NCBI RefSeq assembly: GCF_027474405.1
Contig: NZ_CP114871.1
Coordinates: 806,001-870,000 of the forward strand
Source: Caulobacter sp. NIBR2454
Lineage (GTDB): Bacteria; Pseudomonadota; Alphaproteobacteria; Caulobacterales; Caulobacteraceae
Length of the DNA stretch: 64,000 nt
Direction of reading: 5' to 3'
Shown here piece by piece: positions 1 through 8,571 of the stretch. The notes under the pieces are model-generated. The model was not told the origin of the DNA. It saw nothing but the letters and a program-made list of their open reading frames with translations, and did no database searches. The stretch's first letter is position 1. Every line of letters begins with the position of its first letter. The translations under genes and the position numbers were made by a program.

Positions 1-125
1 CGGGCATCGGCAACTTCTCCAGCGCCGATCGCGCTCGCGTCGTCCGCGCCTTGAACCGCGCCGGCCTGACCGCCGACGCCCGCGCTTTCGCCGCCGAGGG
101 CATCCTGACCCTGCAGATCAAATGA
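1..125 (+). CDS. C-terminal fragment of an unidentified protein (5' end outside window)
   Basis: The frame beginning at base 3 is open from the window edge to a TGA at 123-125. It encodes about 40 residues, ending in a soluble-looking tail (ADARAFAAEGILTLQIK). The stop overlaps the xerD start in an ATGA arrangement, so the two are probably translated together in one operon. Too little is visible to name the family. The codon use matches the GC-rich coding style of the following genes, which supports a real gene end. Confidence 0.6.
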   Translation, partial: GIGNFSSADRARVVRALNRAGLTADARAFAAEGILTLQIK

Positions 126-1030
126 GCGCCGGCTGGGTCGAGGCGTTTCTCGAAATGATGGCCGTCGAACGCGCGGCCTCCAAGAACACCCTGACCGCCT
201 ATGGCAAGGACCTACAGGACGCCCACGGTTTCCTATCGGCCCGCAAGCGCGACTTCGCCAGCGCCTCCGCCGAAGACATCGAGGCCTATTTCACCGATCT
301 GGGCGCGCGCGGCCTATCGCCGGCCACAGCGTCGCGTCGTCGCTCGGCCTTGCGCCAGTTCCACCGGTTCATCCTGGGCGAGGGCTGGCGCACCGACGAT
401 CCGTCCCGCCGGGTTGAAGCGCCCAAGAAGGGCCGCCCTCTTCCCAAGGTGCTGTCGCGCGAAGAGGTCGAGAGCCTGATCGCCGCCGCGGGGGACAAGG
501 ACCCCGCTCACGGCCTGCGTCTGGCCTGCATGATCGAGCTGCTCTATGCCTCGGGCCTGCGCATCTCCGAACTGCTCAACCTGCCACTGGCGGCCCTGAC
601 GCGGGACCCGACCTACCTGATCGTCAAAGGCAAGGGCGGCAAGGAACGGCTGGCCCCGCTCAACGACGCCGCACGGACCGCCGTGAAGGCTTATTTGGAG
701 GTAAGAAGTGGTTTTCTGCCATCCGGCATTAAGAGCAGTCCCTGGCTGTTCGTATCGCGTAGCGCCGCCGGCCGCCTGACCTCACGCCGCGTGGCTCAGC
801 TTCTGGACGAGGCGGCGGCCGTCGCCGGCATCGATCGTGAGAAGGTTAGTCCTCACGTCCTGCGACACGCCTTCGCCACTCACCTGCTGGAGGGCGGGGC
901 CGACCTGCGCGTGGTCCAGACCCTGCTCGGCCACGCCGACATCGCCACGACCCAGATTTACACCCACGTGGCGGAGGGGCGACTTAAGGCGGTGGTTGAG
1001 GAAAAGCATCCGCTCGCGAAGAAGAGTTGA
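122..1030 (+). CDS. xerD: Tyrosine recombinase XerD
   Basis: This is a 302-residue site-specific tyrosine recombinase. Together with XerC it would resolve chromosome dimers at the dif site near the division septum. The N-terminal SAM-like core-binding domain covers roughly residues 5-90 and the catalytic domain roughly 105-290. The catalytic set is visible: R147 (ASGLRISELL), K171 in the beta-hairpin, H245 and R248 (SPHVLRHAF), H271 (LLGHADI) and the nucleophile Y280 (QIYTHV). The start overlaps the preceding stop as ATGA. Length and motif spacing fit XerD/XerC; XerD is preferred over XerC or an island integrase because of the core-gene context and normal base composition. No dif-like site was noticed nearby. 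Confidence 0.93.
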   Translation: MSAGWVEAFLEMMAVERAASKNTLTAYGKDLQDAHGFLSARKRDFASASAEDIEAYFTDLGARGLSPATASRRRSALRQFHRFILGEGWRTDDPSRRVEAPKKGRPLPKVLSREEVESLIAAAGDKDPAHGLRLACMIELLYASGLRISELLNLPLAALTRDPTYLIVKGKGGKERLAPLNDAARTAVKAYLEVRSGFLPSGIKSSPWLFVSRSAAGRLTSRRVAQLLDEAAAVAGIDREKVSPHVLRHAFATHLLEGGADLRVVQTLLGHADIATTQIYTHVAEGRLKAVVEEKHPLAKKS

Positions 1031-1057
1031 CCTTCTTCCGCATCGCCGCAAATCTTC

Positions 1058-1069
1058 TCGCAATTGCGA
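1058..1069. promoter_or_regulatory. 12-bp perfect palindrome upstream of the CoA-ester lyase gene
   Basis: TCGCAATTGCGA is a perfect palindrome 30-41 bases before the lyase start codon, between xerD and that gene. Its position suits a repressor or activator site. Some acyl-CoA-metabolism regulators bind symmetric TTGC/GCAA-type sites, but no regulator can be assigned from the sequence. Confidence 0.35.
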
Positions 1070-1098
1070 AATAAGAAAAGAGCGCGGGGAGCGAGACC

Positions 1099-2154
1099 AT
1101 GACGACCAAGACGCCCAGAGGATTCTTCAAACCCCTGGCCATCGGCGCCCCGGCGCCGTTGCGCGAACTGCCCAGCCGCGTGGAGCGGATGATCCACTTC
1201 GTGCCGCCTCACCTGGACAAGGTGCGCGCCAAGGTCCCTGACCTGCTGGGCGAGGTGGACGTGATCCTGGCCAACCTTGAGGACGCCATCCCCGCCGACG
1301 CCAAGGGCGCGGCCCTGGCCGGCCTGGTCGAGCTGGCCCGCAACGTGGACTTCGCGGCGGCGGGCGTCGGCTTCTGGACCCGCATCAACTGCCTGAACTC
1401 CCCCTGGCACCTGGACGAGGTCAGCCAGATCGTCGAGCGCGCAGGCTCCAAGATCGACGTCATCATGGTCCCCAAGGTCGAAGGGCCGTGGGACATCTTC
1501 TACATGGACCAACTGCTGGCCTCGTTGGAGGCCAAGCACGGCGTCACCAAGCCGATTCTGCTGCACGCCATCCTGGAAACGGCCGAGGGCGTGATGAACG
1601 TCGAGGCCATCGCCGGCGCCAGTCCCCGGATGCAGGGCATCAGCCTTGGCCCCGCCGATCTCGCCGCCAGCCGCGCCATGAAGACCACGCGCGTCGGCGG
1701 AGGGCATCCCGGCTATCGGGTGATCGAGGACCCGCACGCCGACGGCGCCGCCCGCGCCAGCGTCCAGCAGGATTTGTGGCACTACACTTTCGCCAAGATG
1801 GTCGACGCCTGCGCCGCCCACGGCATCAAGCCGTTCTACGGCCCGTTCGGCGCCATCGATGATCCGGTCGCCTGTGAGCAGCAGTTCCGCAACGCTTTCC
1901 TGATGGGCTGCGTCGGCGCCTGGAGCCTGCATCCCAGTCAGGTCGCCATCGCCAAGCAGGTGTTCAGCCCCGATCCCGCCGAGGTCGCCTTCGCCCGCCG
2001 CATTCTGGAAGCCATGCCTGACGGCACCGGCGTGGCCATGCTGGACGGCAAGATGCAGGACGACGCTACCTGGAAACAGGCCAAGGTCATGGTCGACTGC
2101 GCCCGTCAGATCGCCCTGCGGGATGCCGAGTACGCCAAGCTCTACGGGTTCTGA
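1099..2154 (+). CDS. HpcH/HpaI aldolase / citrate lyase family CoA-ester lyase
   Basis: This is a 351-residue member of the CitE/HpcH-HpaI TIM-barrel family, which cleaves or forms C-C bonds of CoA esters such as malyl-CoA, beta-methylmalyl-CoA or citramalyl-CoA with Mg2+. Visible family signatures are the acidic metal region [11 protein letters not shown], a conserved arginine-bearing strand ([10 protein letters not shown]), the MVPKVEG strand and the catalytic-region glutamate in [13 protein letters not shown]. The C-terminal half ([16 protein letters not shown]) matches the part that binds CoA in this family. The ATG follows a GGGGAGCGAG ribosome-binding region. The substrate cannot be fixed from sequence; malyl-CoA or beta-methylmalyl-CoA lyase is the likeliest reading. 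Confidence 0.8.
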   Translation: MTTKTPRGFFKPLAIGAPAPLRELPSRVERMIHFVPPHLDKVRAKVPDLLGEVDVILANLEDAIPADAKGAALAGLVELARNVDFAAAGVGFWTRINCLNSPWHLDEVSQIVERAGSKIDVIMVPKVEGPWDIFYMDQLLASLEAKHGVTKPILLHAILETAEGVMNVEAIAGASPRMQGISLGPADLAASRAMKTTRVGGGHPGYRVIEDPHADGAARASVQQDLWHYTFAKMVDACAAHGIKPFYGPFGAIDDPVACEQQFRNAFLMGCVGAWSLHPSQVAIAKQVFSPDPAEVAFARRILEAMPDGTGVAMLDGKMQDDATWKQAKVMVDCARQIALRDAEYAKLYGF

Positions 2155-2175
2155 TCAAAAAAACTTCGGCAGTCG

Positions 2176-2203
2176 TGTCACACTCGGGGCAGGCCATCTC
2201 GTC
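2176..2203 (+). promoter_or_regulatory. Candidate ECF41 sigma-factor promoter
   Basis: TGTCACA (2176-2182) is followed after 17 bases by CGTC (2200-2203), about 40 bases before the ATG at 2243. Published ECF41 target promoters have a TGTCACA -35 element and a CGTC -10 element with about this spacing. The ECF41-type gene lies just downstream in the same operon, so the promoter is probably autoregulated. Confidence 0.7.
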
Positions 2204-2242
2204 TTCAGGGCGAACGTGCATAGAGCACGGATGGAGACGACA

Positions 2243-2707
2243 ATGACCCCGCGACTGCCGAACCCCCACAAGTTCGCCCCTGAAGGCGTCAAAGCGATGA
2301 TCGCTCTGGAAACCAGCATCATGAACAGCGGGTTGGAGCACCCGCTTATCGAGCTGGTGAAGTTGCGCGCCTCGCAGATCAACGGCTGCGCCTTTTGCCT
2401 GAACATGCACGCCACCGACGCGCGCAAGCACGGCGAAAAGCAGGTGCGGCTGGATTTGCTGGCCGCCTGGCGCGAAGCGCCGGTCTACACCGCCCGCGAA
2501 CGCGCGGCCCTGGCCTGGACCGAAGCCCTGACCCTGCTGCCGCAGAACGGCGCCTCGGACGCGGATTACGCTCAGGTGACGGCGGTGTTCAGTGAGGCCG
2601 AGCAGGTCCATCTCACCCTGCTGATCGGCGCGATCAATACCTGGAACCGCTTGCAGGTCGGCTTTCGCGTGCTTCCAGCCGTGGACCCGGCCGATGTCGC
2701 CGCCTGA
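2243..2707 (+). CDS. Carboxymuconolactone decarboxylase / AhpD-like protein (ECF41 partner)
   Basis: This 154-residue protein belongs to the carboxymuconolactone decarboxylase/AhpD family. It carries the redox or proton-relay motif C49-A-F-C52 followed by H56 (QINGCAFCLNMH), which suggests a peroxidase or oxidoreductase rather than a true decarboxylase. The start at 2243 is chosen because GGAG lies at 2233-2236; a longer in-frame extension from 2123 would run back into the preceding gene. The 3' end overlaps the downstream sigma factor by 14 bases. In ECF41 loci the sigma gene is typically paired with such a COE protein (carboxymuconolactone decarboxylase, oxidoreductase or epimerase), which is the arrangement here. 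The physiological substrate is unknown. Confidence 0.85.
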   Translation: MTPRLPNPHKFAPEGVKAMIALETSIMNSGLEHPLIELVKLRASQINGCAFCLNMHATDARKHGEKQVRLDLLAAWREAPVYTARERAALAWTEALTLLPQNGASDADYAQVTAVFSEAEQVHLTLLIGAINTWNRLQVGFRVLPAVDPADVAA

Positions 2708-3593
2708 CGACGGCACGGCGATCTTCCAGGCGCAGCGGCCCCGGCTGCTGCGCCTGGCCTATCGTATGCTCGGCTCCTTGGCCGAGGCGGAGGATGTGGT
2801 TCAGGACGCCTGGTTGCGCTGGCGGCAGGTGGACCAGGCCACGGTCCAGACGCCTACGGCCTTTCTATCGCGCACGGTGACCCGGCTGTGCCTGGACCAC
2901 ATGAAGTCCGCCCGGGTGCGGCGGGAGTCCTATGTGGGCTCCTGGCTGCCTGAGCCGCTGCTGGAGCCGGAGCACGAGCCGCAGGAAGACGATTTGACAC
3001 TCACCCTGATGATGGCGCTGGAGCGGCTGTCGCCGCTAGAGCGGGCGGCCTTCCTGCTGCACGACGTGTTCGGCGTCGGCCTGGACGAGGTGGCGGGCAC
3101 GCTGGAGCGTGATCCCGCCGCGGTCCGACAACTGGCCGTCCGCGCTCGCCGCCACGTGCAGGACGCCCGCCCCCGCTATCCGGTGGCCGAGGACGAGGGC
3201 GCCCGTATCGCTCAGGCCTTTTTCGACGCCACCCGCAGCGGCGACCTGAACGCCCTGCGAGGGCTGTTGGCGGAAGGGGTGGTCATCCGCTCCGACGGCG
3301 GCGGCAAGGTGCATGCCTTCATCAATCCGATCCTTGGCCTGGAGCATGTGCTGCGGCTCTATCGGAGCCAGTTCCGCAAAGAGGTCGCGCAGCAATCGGT
3401 CATGCTGCGGCCCATGTGGATCGACGGCCTGCCGGGCTATGTCAGCCGCGAGCGGGGGGACATGTTGCAGACCACCGCCTTCGAGATCGAGAACGGCCGG
3501 ATCACCGCCGTCTACATCACACGCAATCCGGAGAAGCTGGAGCGGGTGACGGCGGCGCTGTCGGCGCTGGAAGGCGAAGCAGGCGCCCACTGA
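2694..3593 (+). CDS. ECF41-family RNA polymerase sigma factor with SnoaL-like C-terminal domain
   Basis: This 299-residue sigma factor has region 2 at about residues 10-75 and region 4 at about 108-155, followed by a SnoaL/NTF2-like domain from about 170 that regulates sigma activity in ECF41 proteins. Three ECF41 hallmarks are visible: WLPEP at 84-88 in the linker, DGGGK at 201-205, and NPEKL at 278-282 near the C terminus. ECF41 factors are controlled by this fused domain rather than by an anti-sigma factor, and no anti-sigma gene is seen here. The gene is translationally coupled to its COE partner upstream, and a matching promoter lies at 2176-2203. The inducing signal is unknown. Confidence 0.93.
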   Translation: MSPPDDGTAIFQAQRPRLLRLAYRMLGSLAEAEDVVQDAWLRWRQVDQATVQTPTAFLSRTVTRLCLDHMKSARVRRESYVGSWLPEPLLEPEHEPQEDDLTLTLMMALERLSPLERAAFLLHDVFGVGLDEVAGTLERDPAAVRQLAVRARRHVQDARPRYPVAEDEGARIAQAFFDATRSGDLNALRGLLAEGVVIRSDGGGKVHAFINPILGLEHVLRLYRSQFRKEVAQQSVMLRPMWIDGLPGYVSRERGDMLQTTAFEIENGRITAVYITRNPEKLERVTAALSALEGEAGAH

Positions 3594-3660
3594 GCAGGCC
3601 TTTGCCGGTCAGGCGTTGCAGCGGTAGAAGGCTTCGCCTCAATCGCCGCAAGGATCGCTC

Positions 3661-4671
3661 ATGGCCGCCCGCTACGACTTCGCCTCCGACAACGTCGCCG
3701 GAGCCATGCCGGAAGTCATGGACGCCCTGATCGCGGCCAACGCAGGAACGGCCTCGGGCTATGGTTCGGACCACGTCAGCGCCCGCGCGGCCGACCTGAT
3801 CCGTCAGGCCCTGGACGCCGACGCGGTGGTGAAGTTCCTGCCGTCGGGCACGGCCGCCAACGCCTTCGCGCTGGGTTGCCTGGCCCAGCCGCACGAGGCG
3901 GTGATCGCCCACGAGCACGCCCACATCTGCACCGACGAGACCGGCGCGCCCGGATTCTTCACCCACGGCACGGGCCTGATCGGCCTGCCGGGCGCCAGCG
4001 GCAAAATGGAGTTGGGCGCGCTGCAGGCCGCGCTCGCCGAGCCGGATGTCTCCTACCGTCAGCCGGCGGCGGCCCTGTCCCTGACCCAGGCCACCGAATA
4101 CGGCACGGTCTATTCGGGCGAGGCGCTGGCCGCCCTGATCGCCCCCGCCAAGGCAAAGGGCTATGGCGTCCATCTGGACGGCGCACGTCTGGCCAACGCC
4201 GTCGCCGCCGGCTTCGACCTAAAATCCATCGCCAAGATGGGCGTCGATATCCTGGTCATGGGCGGGACCAAGGCCGGCTCCACCCCCACCGAGGCGGTGG
4301 TGTTCTTCGACAAGCGTTTCGAGCGTCGGTTGGAGGCGCGGATCAAGCATTCCGGCCAACTGATCTCCAAGGGGCGTTATCTGGCCGCCCCGTGGATCGG
4401 CCTGCTGGAGACCGGCGCCTGGGTTGATCGCTCCGTCCACGCCAACGCCATGGCGCAAAAGCTGGCGGCCCTGATGCCGTTCCCGCTGCTACATCCCGTG
4501 GAGGCCAACGGCCTGTTCGTTCAGATGGACGAGGCCACCCTGCAGCGGCTCCAGGCCAAGGGCTGGTTCGTCTATCGCTTCCTCGACGGCTCGGTGCGCT
4601 TCATGTGCTCTTGGGCGACCACGCCGGAACTGGTCGAGGAACTGGGCGAAGCGCTGAAGGCTGTCGCATGA
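3661..4671 (+). CDS. Low-specificity L-threonine aldolase (beta-eliminating lyase family)
   Basis: This 336-residue PLP enzyme of fold type I would cleave L-threonine or related beta-hydroxy amino acids to glycine and an aldehyde. Visible features are the N-terminal FASDNVAGAMPEVM stretch, the phosphate-binding region PSGTAANAFAL, the PLP-ring aspartate D173 (HLDGAR) and the Schiff-base lysine K204 (VMGGTKAGS). The stop overlaps the ATG of the next gene (ATGA at 4668-4671), suggesting co-translation. Phenylserine aldolases and threonine aldolases share this signature, so substrate preference is an inference. Confidence 0.87.
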   Translation: MAARYDFASDNVAGAMPEVMDALIAANAGTASGYGSDHVSARAADLIRQALDADAVVKFLPSGTAANAFALGCLAQPHEAVIAHEHAHICTDETGAPGFFTHGTGLIGLPGASGKMELGALQAALAEPDVSYRQPAAALSLTQATEYGTVYSGEALAALIAPAKAKGYGVHLDGARLANAVAAGFDLKSIAKMGVDILVMGGTKAGSTPTEAVVFFDKRFERRLEARIKHSGQLISKGRYLAAPWIGLLETGAWVDRSVHANAMAQKLAALMPFPLLHPVEANGLFVQMDEATLQRLQAKGWFVYRFLDGSVRFMCSWATTPELVEELGEALKAVA

Positions 4672-5468
4672 GGGCCCTGCTCGCCGGTCTGCTCGCTCTG
4701 GCCGCCACCGGCGCGGTGGCCGAGCCACGCGCTCTGACGCTCGCCACCTATCACTACGCCCGCTACGACCGCGCCGCCGCCCTGGCGCCCATGGCCGAGC
4801 ATCTGAGCCATGCGCTGAGGCGGCCGGTCACCGTGCAGGTCCTCGCCTCGCCGGACGCCCTCGCCGCCGCGATCCGTGAGGGCAAGGTGGATGTCGCGGT
4901 GACCAACCTGTCCGCCTACCTGTCGTCGGCGAAGGCGCCGGCCGCTCGCCCCGTCGCCATGTTCGACGTTCCGCCCGCCACCCTGGACGCCTATCGCGGC
5001 GTATTGCTGACGCGAGCCGGCGTTGATCTGAAGGCCAGCGGACTGCGCTACATCCGCGTGATCCCCGGCTCCACCTCCGGCGCGCTGGTGCAAGCGGCGT
5101 GGCTCAAGGACAGAGGCCTGAACCTGACCGACGTCGGGTTCGCGGGAACGCATGATGGCGCCATGAACCGCCTGCTGGACGGCTCCGCCGATATCGCCGC
5201 CCTGGCCGAAGAGCCCTGGCGCAGGCTGAAGGCCGAAAAGCCCGCCGAGGCCGCCAAGCTGACCCAGCTCTGGCGCTCGGAACCCATTCCGCCTGGCCCT
5301 GTGGTCTGCGTTCAGGCCGCCCAGAACCCCTGTGACCTCGTGGCCAAGGCCCTGACCTCGCCGCAGGCCGCCGCGCCGGCCGAAGCCCTGTCCAAGGGCT
5401 GGTCGGAAACCGAGGGCGCGACGCGGCTGATCCCCGTCGACCCGAAGGTCTACGCGCCGTTCTTCTAG
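4668..5468 (+). CDS. PhnD/SsuA-like periplasmic substrate-binding protein
   Basis: This 266-residue protein begins with a clear Sec signal peptide (residues 1-18, ending AVA before EPRA) and continues as a periplasmic binding-protein fold of the phosphate/phosphonate-binding (PhnD-like) type. Indicators are the opening strand LTLATYHYARYDRAAALAP, the VDVAVTNLSAYL segment and the VIPGSTSGALVQA ligand-loop region. The start at 4668 overlaps the aldolase stop. No permease or ATPase genes lie beside it, so this is an orphan binding protein and its ligand is unknown. The 3' end overlaps the convergent GGDEF-EAL gene by a shared CTAG. Confidence 0.75.
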   Translation: MRALLAGLLALAATGAVAEPRALTLATYHYARYDRAAALAPMAEHLSHALRRPVTVQVLASPDALAAAIREGKVDVAVTNLSAYLSSAKAPAARPVAMFDVPPATLDAYRGVLLTRAGVDLKASGLRYIRVIPGSTSGALVQAAWLKDRGLNLTDVGFAGTHDGAMNRLLDGSADIAALAEEPWRRLKAEKPAEAAKLTQLWRSEPIPPGPVVCVQAAQNPCDLVAKALTSPQAAAPAEALSKGWSETEGATRLIPVDPKVYAPFF

Positions 5469-7177
5469 GCCGCGCCGGCCTGGGCGAATTCGCTCTCGGC
5501 CAGCAGCAGGGTCATGATGTCGGCCGCTTCCTTGGGCGGGCTGATCAGATAGCCCTGGATCTCGCGGCAGCCCTGGTTGCGCAGGGCTTCGAACTGCTCG
5601 GCGGTCTCGACCCCTTCGGCGGTGGTGACGATGCCCAGCCGTTCGCCCAGGTCGGCCACGGTGCGGATGATCGACAGGGCGTCGGCGTCGCGGGGGATGT
5701 CGCGCACGAAGGTCTGGTCGATCTTGATCTTGTCGAAGGGGAAGCTGCGCAGATAGCTCAGCGACGAATAGCCGGTGCCGAAATCGTCCATGGCGATCAG
5801 CACGCCCAGGCGGCGCAGGTCATGCAGCAGCGCCAGGTTGGCGGCGTTGTCGGCCAGCAGCACAGACTCCGTGATCTCCAGTTGCAGGCGGCGCGGCGAA
5901 AGGCCCGATGCATCCAGCGCCGCTTTCACCGTGTCCAGCAGGGTCCGGTCGCGAAACTGGATCGGCGACAGGTTCACCGCCAGGCTGATCCCCGCGGGCC
6001 AGCCCGCCGCCTCGGCGCAGGCCTGACGCAGGACCCACTCGCCCAGGGGCACGATCAGGCCGATCTCCTCGGCCAGGGGGATGAAGTCGGCGGGGGACAC
6101 CAGACCCCGCTCGGGGTGCCGCCAGCGCAATAGCGCCTCGCAGCCCGTCACCCGCTCCGACGCCAGGTCGTAGAGCGGCTGGTATCGTAGCTCGAACTCG
6201 CCCATCTCCAGCGCCCGGCGCAGGTCCAGCTCCAGTCGGCGGCGGCTTTGCAGGACCTCATCCATGGCGGGCTCGAAGAAGCGGAAGCCGCGTCGGCCTT
6301 CGCCCTTCACCCGGTACATGGCCATATCAGCCTTCTTGAGCAGCTCGTCGGGCTCGCGGCCGTCCAGAGGGGCCACGGCCACGCCGACGCTGGCGCCGGC
6401 CACCACGTTATGCCCGTGCAAGGTCAGCGGCGCGCTCATGGTCTCCACGATGCGGGCCGCCAGGTGCCGGGCGTCGTCCGGGCCGGTCACGCCGTTCTGG
6501 ACAATGGCGAACTCGTCGCCGCCCAGGCGGGCCACCGTGTCGCCCTCGCGCACGCAGGAGCGAAGGCGCTGGCCGGCAGCCTGCAGCAGCTCGTCGCCCA
6601 CCGCATGGCCGAGGGTGTCGTTGACGGTCTTGAAGCGGTCCAGGTCGATGCACAGCACCGCCACCTGGCTGGCGCCGCGATCGGCGCGGGCCAGGGCCTC
6701 ACGCAATTGCTTGTGGAACAGCACCCGGTTGGGCAGGTCCGTCAGGGGATCATAGTGCGCCAGCTGCACGAAGGCGCGATTGGCCGCCCGCAGCAGGGCG
6801 ATGACGGTGCCGACACCCAGATAGCGTCCCTGGTCGTGAACGATGAACCCACGCAGCAGGTCCGACGGCCGGTCGGAAAGCGCCTCTGTCGTGAATTGGG
6901 CCAGGGGCAGCGAGGCGTCCACCGTCAGGGGGGTGGGGTCCATCAGCCGCTCGATAGGCCGCTCGGCATAGATGGCGCGGCCATACTCCGCCGCCATCCG
7001 CACGAAGAACGCGTTGCGCTCCAGCAGTCCCACCGGCCGACCATAGGCGTCGACGACCGGCAGGATCAGCAGGTCCGGCTCGCTACGGAACCGGTCATAG
7101 ACATGCTTGCCCAGCTCGCCCGGACCGACCGGCTGGGCCGGTTCAGCGATGTCGCGCAACGTCGCCATAAGGAACAC
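5465..7177 (-). CDS. CBS-GGDEF-EAL cyclic-di-GMP metabolising protein
   Basis: This 570-residue cytosolic protein combines an N-terminal CBS pair (about residues 20-130), a GGDEF diguanylate cyclase domain (about 135-300) and a C-terminal EAL phosphodiesterase domain (about 310-560). GGDEF is intact at 219-223 and preceded by an RxxD inhibitory site (R210 to D213). The EAL domain has EALLRW near 347, ITESVL, the metal pair in MDDFGTGYSSL, and TTAEGVET. Both activities may therefore be functional, with CBS domains probably sensing adenine nucleotides. The reading frame opens with GTG at 7177; an ATG nine bases inside is an equally plausible start. A 22-bp palindrome lies about 106 bases upstream. 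Confidence 0.92.
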   Translation of the reverse strand: MFLMATLRDIAEPAQPVGPGELGKHVYDRFRSEPDLLILPVVDAYGRPVGLLERNAFFVRMAAEYGRAIYAERPIERLMDPTPLTVDASLPLAQFTTEALSDRPSDLLRGFIVHDQGRYLGVGTVIALLRAANRAFVQLAHYDPLTDLPNRVLFHKQLREALARADRGASQVAVLCIDLDRFKTVNDTLGHAVGDELLQAAGQRLRSCVREGDTVARLGGDEFAIVQNGVTGPDDARHLAARIVETMSAPLTLHGHNVVAGASVGVAVAPLDGREPDELLKKADMAMYRVKGEGRRGFRFFEPAMDEVLQSRRRLELDLRRALEMGEFELRYQPLYDLASERVTGCEALLRWRHPERGLVSPADFIPLAEEIGLIVPLGEWVLRQACAEAAGWPAGISLAVNLSPIQFRDRTLLDTVKAALDASGLSPRRLQLEITESVLLADNAANLALLHDLRRLGVLIAMDDFGTGYSSLSYLRSFPFDKIKIDQTFVRDIPRDADALSIIRTVADLGERLGIVTTAEGVETAEQFEALRNQGCREIQGYLISPPKEAADIMTLLLAESEFAQAGAA

Positions 7178-7282
7178 GCTCTGGAATTCAGATGGCGTGC
7201 AAGAAGCCGCATCGCAGCTAACGACTCGCTAATCGAAAGCCGAAAACCCCTTATTTCACAAAGGTTTCGCAATAACGTTGCA

Positions 7283-7304
7283 ATGAATAACCGTGGTTAT
7301 TCAT
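7283..7304. promoter_or_regulatory. Near-perfect palindrome between the old yellow enzyme and GGDEF-EAL genes
   Basis: Arms ATGAATAACC (7283-7292) and GGTTATTCAT (7295-7304) are exact inverted repeats separated by GT. The site is in the 168-base gap upstream of the GGDEF-EAL gene and is AT-rich in a GC-rich neighbourhood, like a repressor operator. It is unlikely to be a terminator because no T-tract follows on either strand. Confidence 0.5.
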
Positions 7305-7345
7305 GACTTGTGCCGAAACGATCCGGACCTGTTCTCAAGATTGTA

Positions 7346-8485
7346 TCAGGCTAGGCCACGCTTGGCCTTGAAACCCTTTAAGGACTTCACCGCATAGCCG
7401 GTCGCCAGAGGCCAGGCGTCGTCTCCGATATGTTCGGGATCAAGCGCGGCCTTGGCGTCCTGCGCCCAGTTGGGGTTCTCCAGCATGGCGCGGCCCAGAG
7501 CGACGATGTCGGCCTGACCGTCGGCGATGATCGCCTCGGCTTCCTGCGGCTGGGTGATGAGGCCCACGGCCATGGTGGCGATCCCGGCGTCGCGGCGCAC
7601 GGCCTCGGCATAGGGCGTCTGGTACAGCGGCGCCGGGCGGTTGGCCGTCTCCATCGACGGCGTCAGCCCGCCGGAGGAGCTGTCGATGACATCAACGCCC
7701 CGCGCCTTGAGCTCGCCGGCCAGGACCACGCTGTCCTCCAGCGACCAGCCGCCCGGCGTACCGTCCACGGTGGACAGGCGCACGAACAGCGGCTTGTCGT
7801 CGGGCCACACGGCGCGGACGGCCTCGACGGTCTCCAGCAGGAACCGCGTGCGGCCCTGGAAGTCGCCGCCGTACTGGTCGCTGCGGTGGTTGGAGATCGG
7901 CGACAGGAATTCGGTCAGCAGGTAGCCGTGAGCGCCATGGATCTCCAGCACCTCGAACCCGGCGGCCAGGGCGCGCTTGGCGCTGTCCACGAACTTGGCG
8001 GTCAGGCCATGGATTTCCTCGACCGTCAGCGCGCGAGGCGTGTGATAGCCGTCGGCGAAGGGAATGGCGCTGGGGGCGACGGTCTGCCAGGCGGATTCGC
8101 CCGGCCTGGCGTTCTCGGTCGTGATCGGATGGCCGCCCTCGAAGGGGCGGTGGGTGCTGGCCTTGCGGCCGGCGTGGCCGATCTGGATGGCCGGAACCGC
8201 GCCCTGGCTCTTGAGGAAGGCGGCGATCCGGGCGAGTCGCCCCTGTTGCTCGTCGTTCCACAGCCCAAGGTCGCCGTGGGTGATGCGGCCTTCCGCTTCC
8301 ACGGCGGTAGCTTCGACCATCACCAGACCGGCGCCGCCGATGGCGAAGCGGCCCAGATGCACGAAATGCCAGTCGTTGGGCACGCCGTCCGTCGCCGAGT
8401 ACTGACACATCGGGGACACCGCGATGCGGTTCTTCAGCGTTACCCCGCGAAGGGTCAGGGGCGTGAACAGAGCAGGCGTGGTCAT
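7346..8485 (-). CDS. NADH:flavin oxidoreductase, old yellow enzyme family (YqjM-like)
   Basis: This is a 379-residue FMN-dependent ene-reductase of the thermophilic-like/YqjM branch. The redox-tuning cysteine C27 (VSPMCQYSA), the substrate-binding histidine pair region in EIHGAHGYLLTEF, and the phosphate-binding tail (VALGRAMLENPNW) are visible. Such enzymes reduce activated C=C bonds of enones or nitro compounds and respond to electrophile or quinone stress. A TTG-CCT-ATG stretch precedes the body of the protein; the internal ATG at 8485 is the more likely start. No regulator is adjacent. The physiological substrate is unknown. Confidence 0.88.
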   Translation of the reverse strand: MTTPALFTPLTLRGVTLKNRIAVSPMCQYSATDGVPNDWHFVHLGRFAIGGAGLVMVEATAVEAEGRITHGDLGLWNDEQQGRLARIAAFLKSQGAVPAIQIGHAGRKASTHRPFEGGHPITTENARPGESAWQTVAPSAIPFADGYHTPRALTVEEIHGLTAKFVDSAKRALAAGFEVLEIHGAHGYLLTEFLSPISNHRSDQYGGDFQGRTRFLLETVEAVRAVWPDDKPLFVRLSTVDGTPGGWSLEDSVVLAGELKARGVDVIDSSSGGLTPSMETANRPAPLYQTPYAEAVRRDAGIATMAVGLITQPQEAEAIIADGQADIVALGRAMLENPNWAQDAKAALDPEHIGDDAWPLATGYAVKSLKGFKAKRGLA

Positions 8486-8571
8486 AGGCAACGGTTCCGG
8501 TTTCGGTTGCCGTTTAGCTATGCGCTTTCCGCTTCAGATGAAGGGGCCGAGGGCCGCAGAAATTCTGAGGT

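Noticed and set aside
122..1030. XerD-like gene as the integrase of a genomic island
   Set aside because: Normal base composition, core-gene neighbours, no adjoining att-like repeats and typical XerD length argue for the housekeeping recombinase.
2123..2242. 40-residue extension of the CMD/AhpD-like protein
   Set aside because: It would start inside the lyase gene and read through the ECF41 promoter; GGAG correctly placed before 2243 decides the start.
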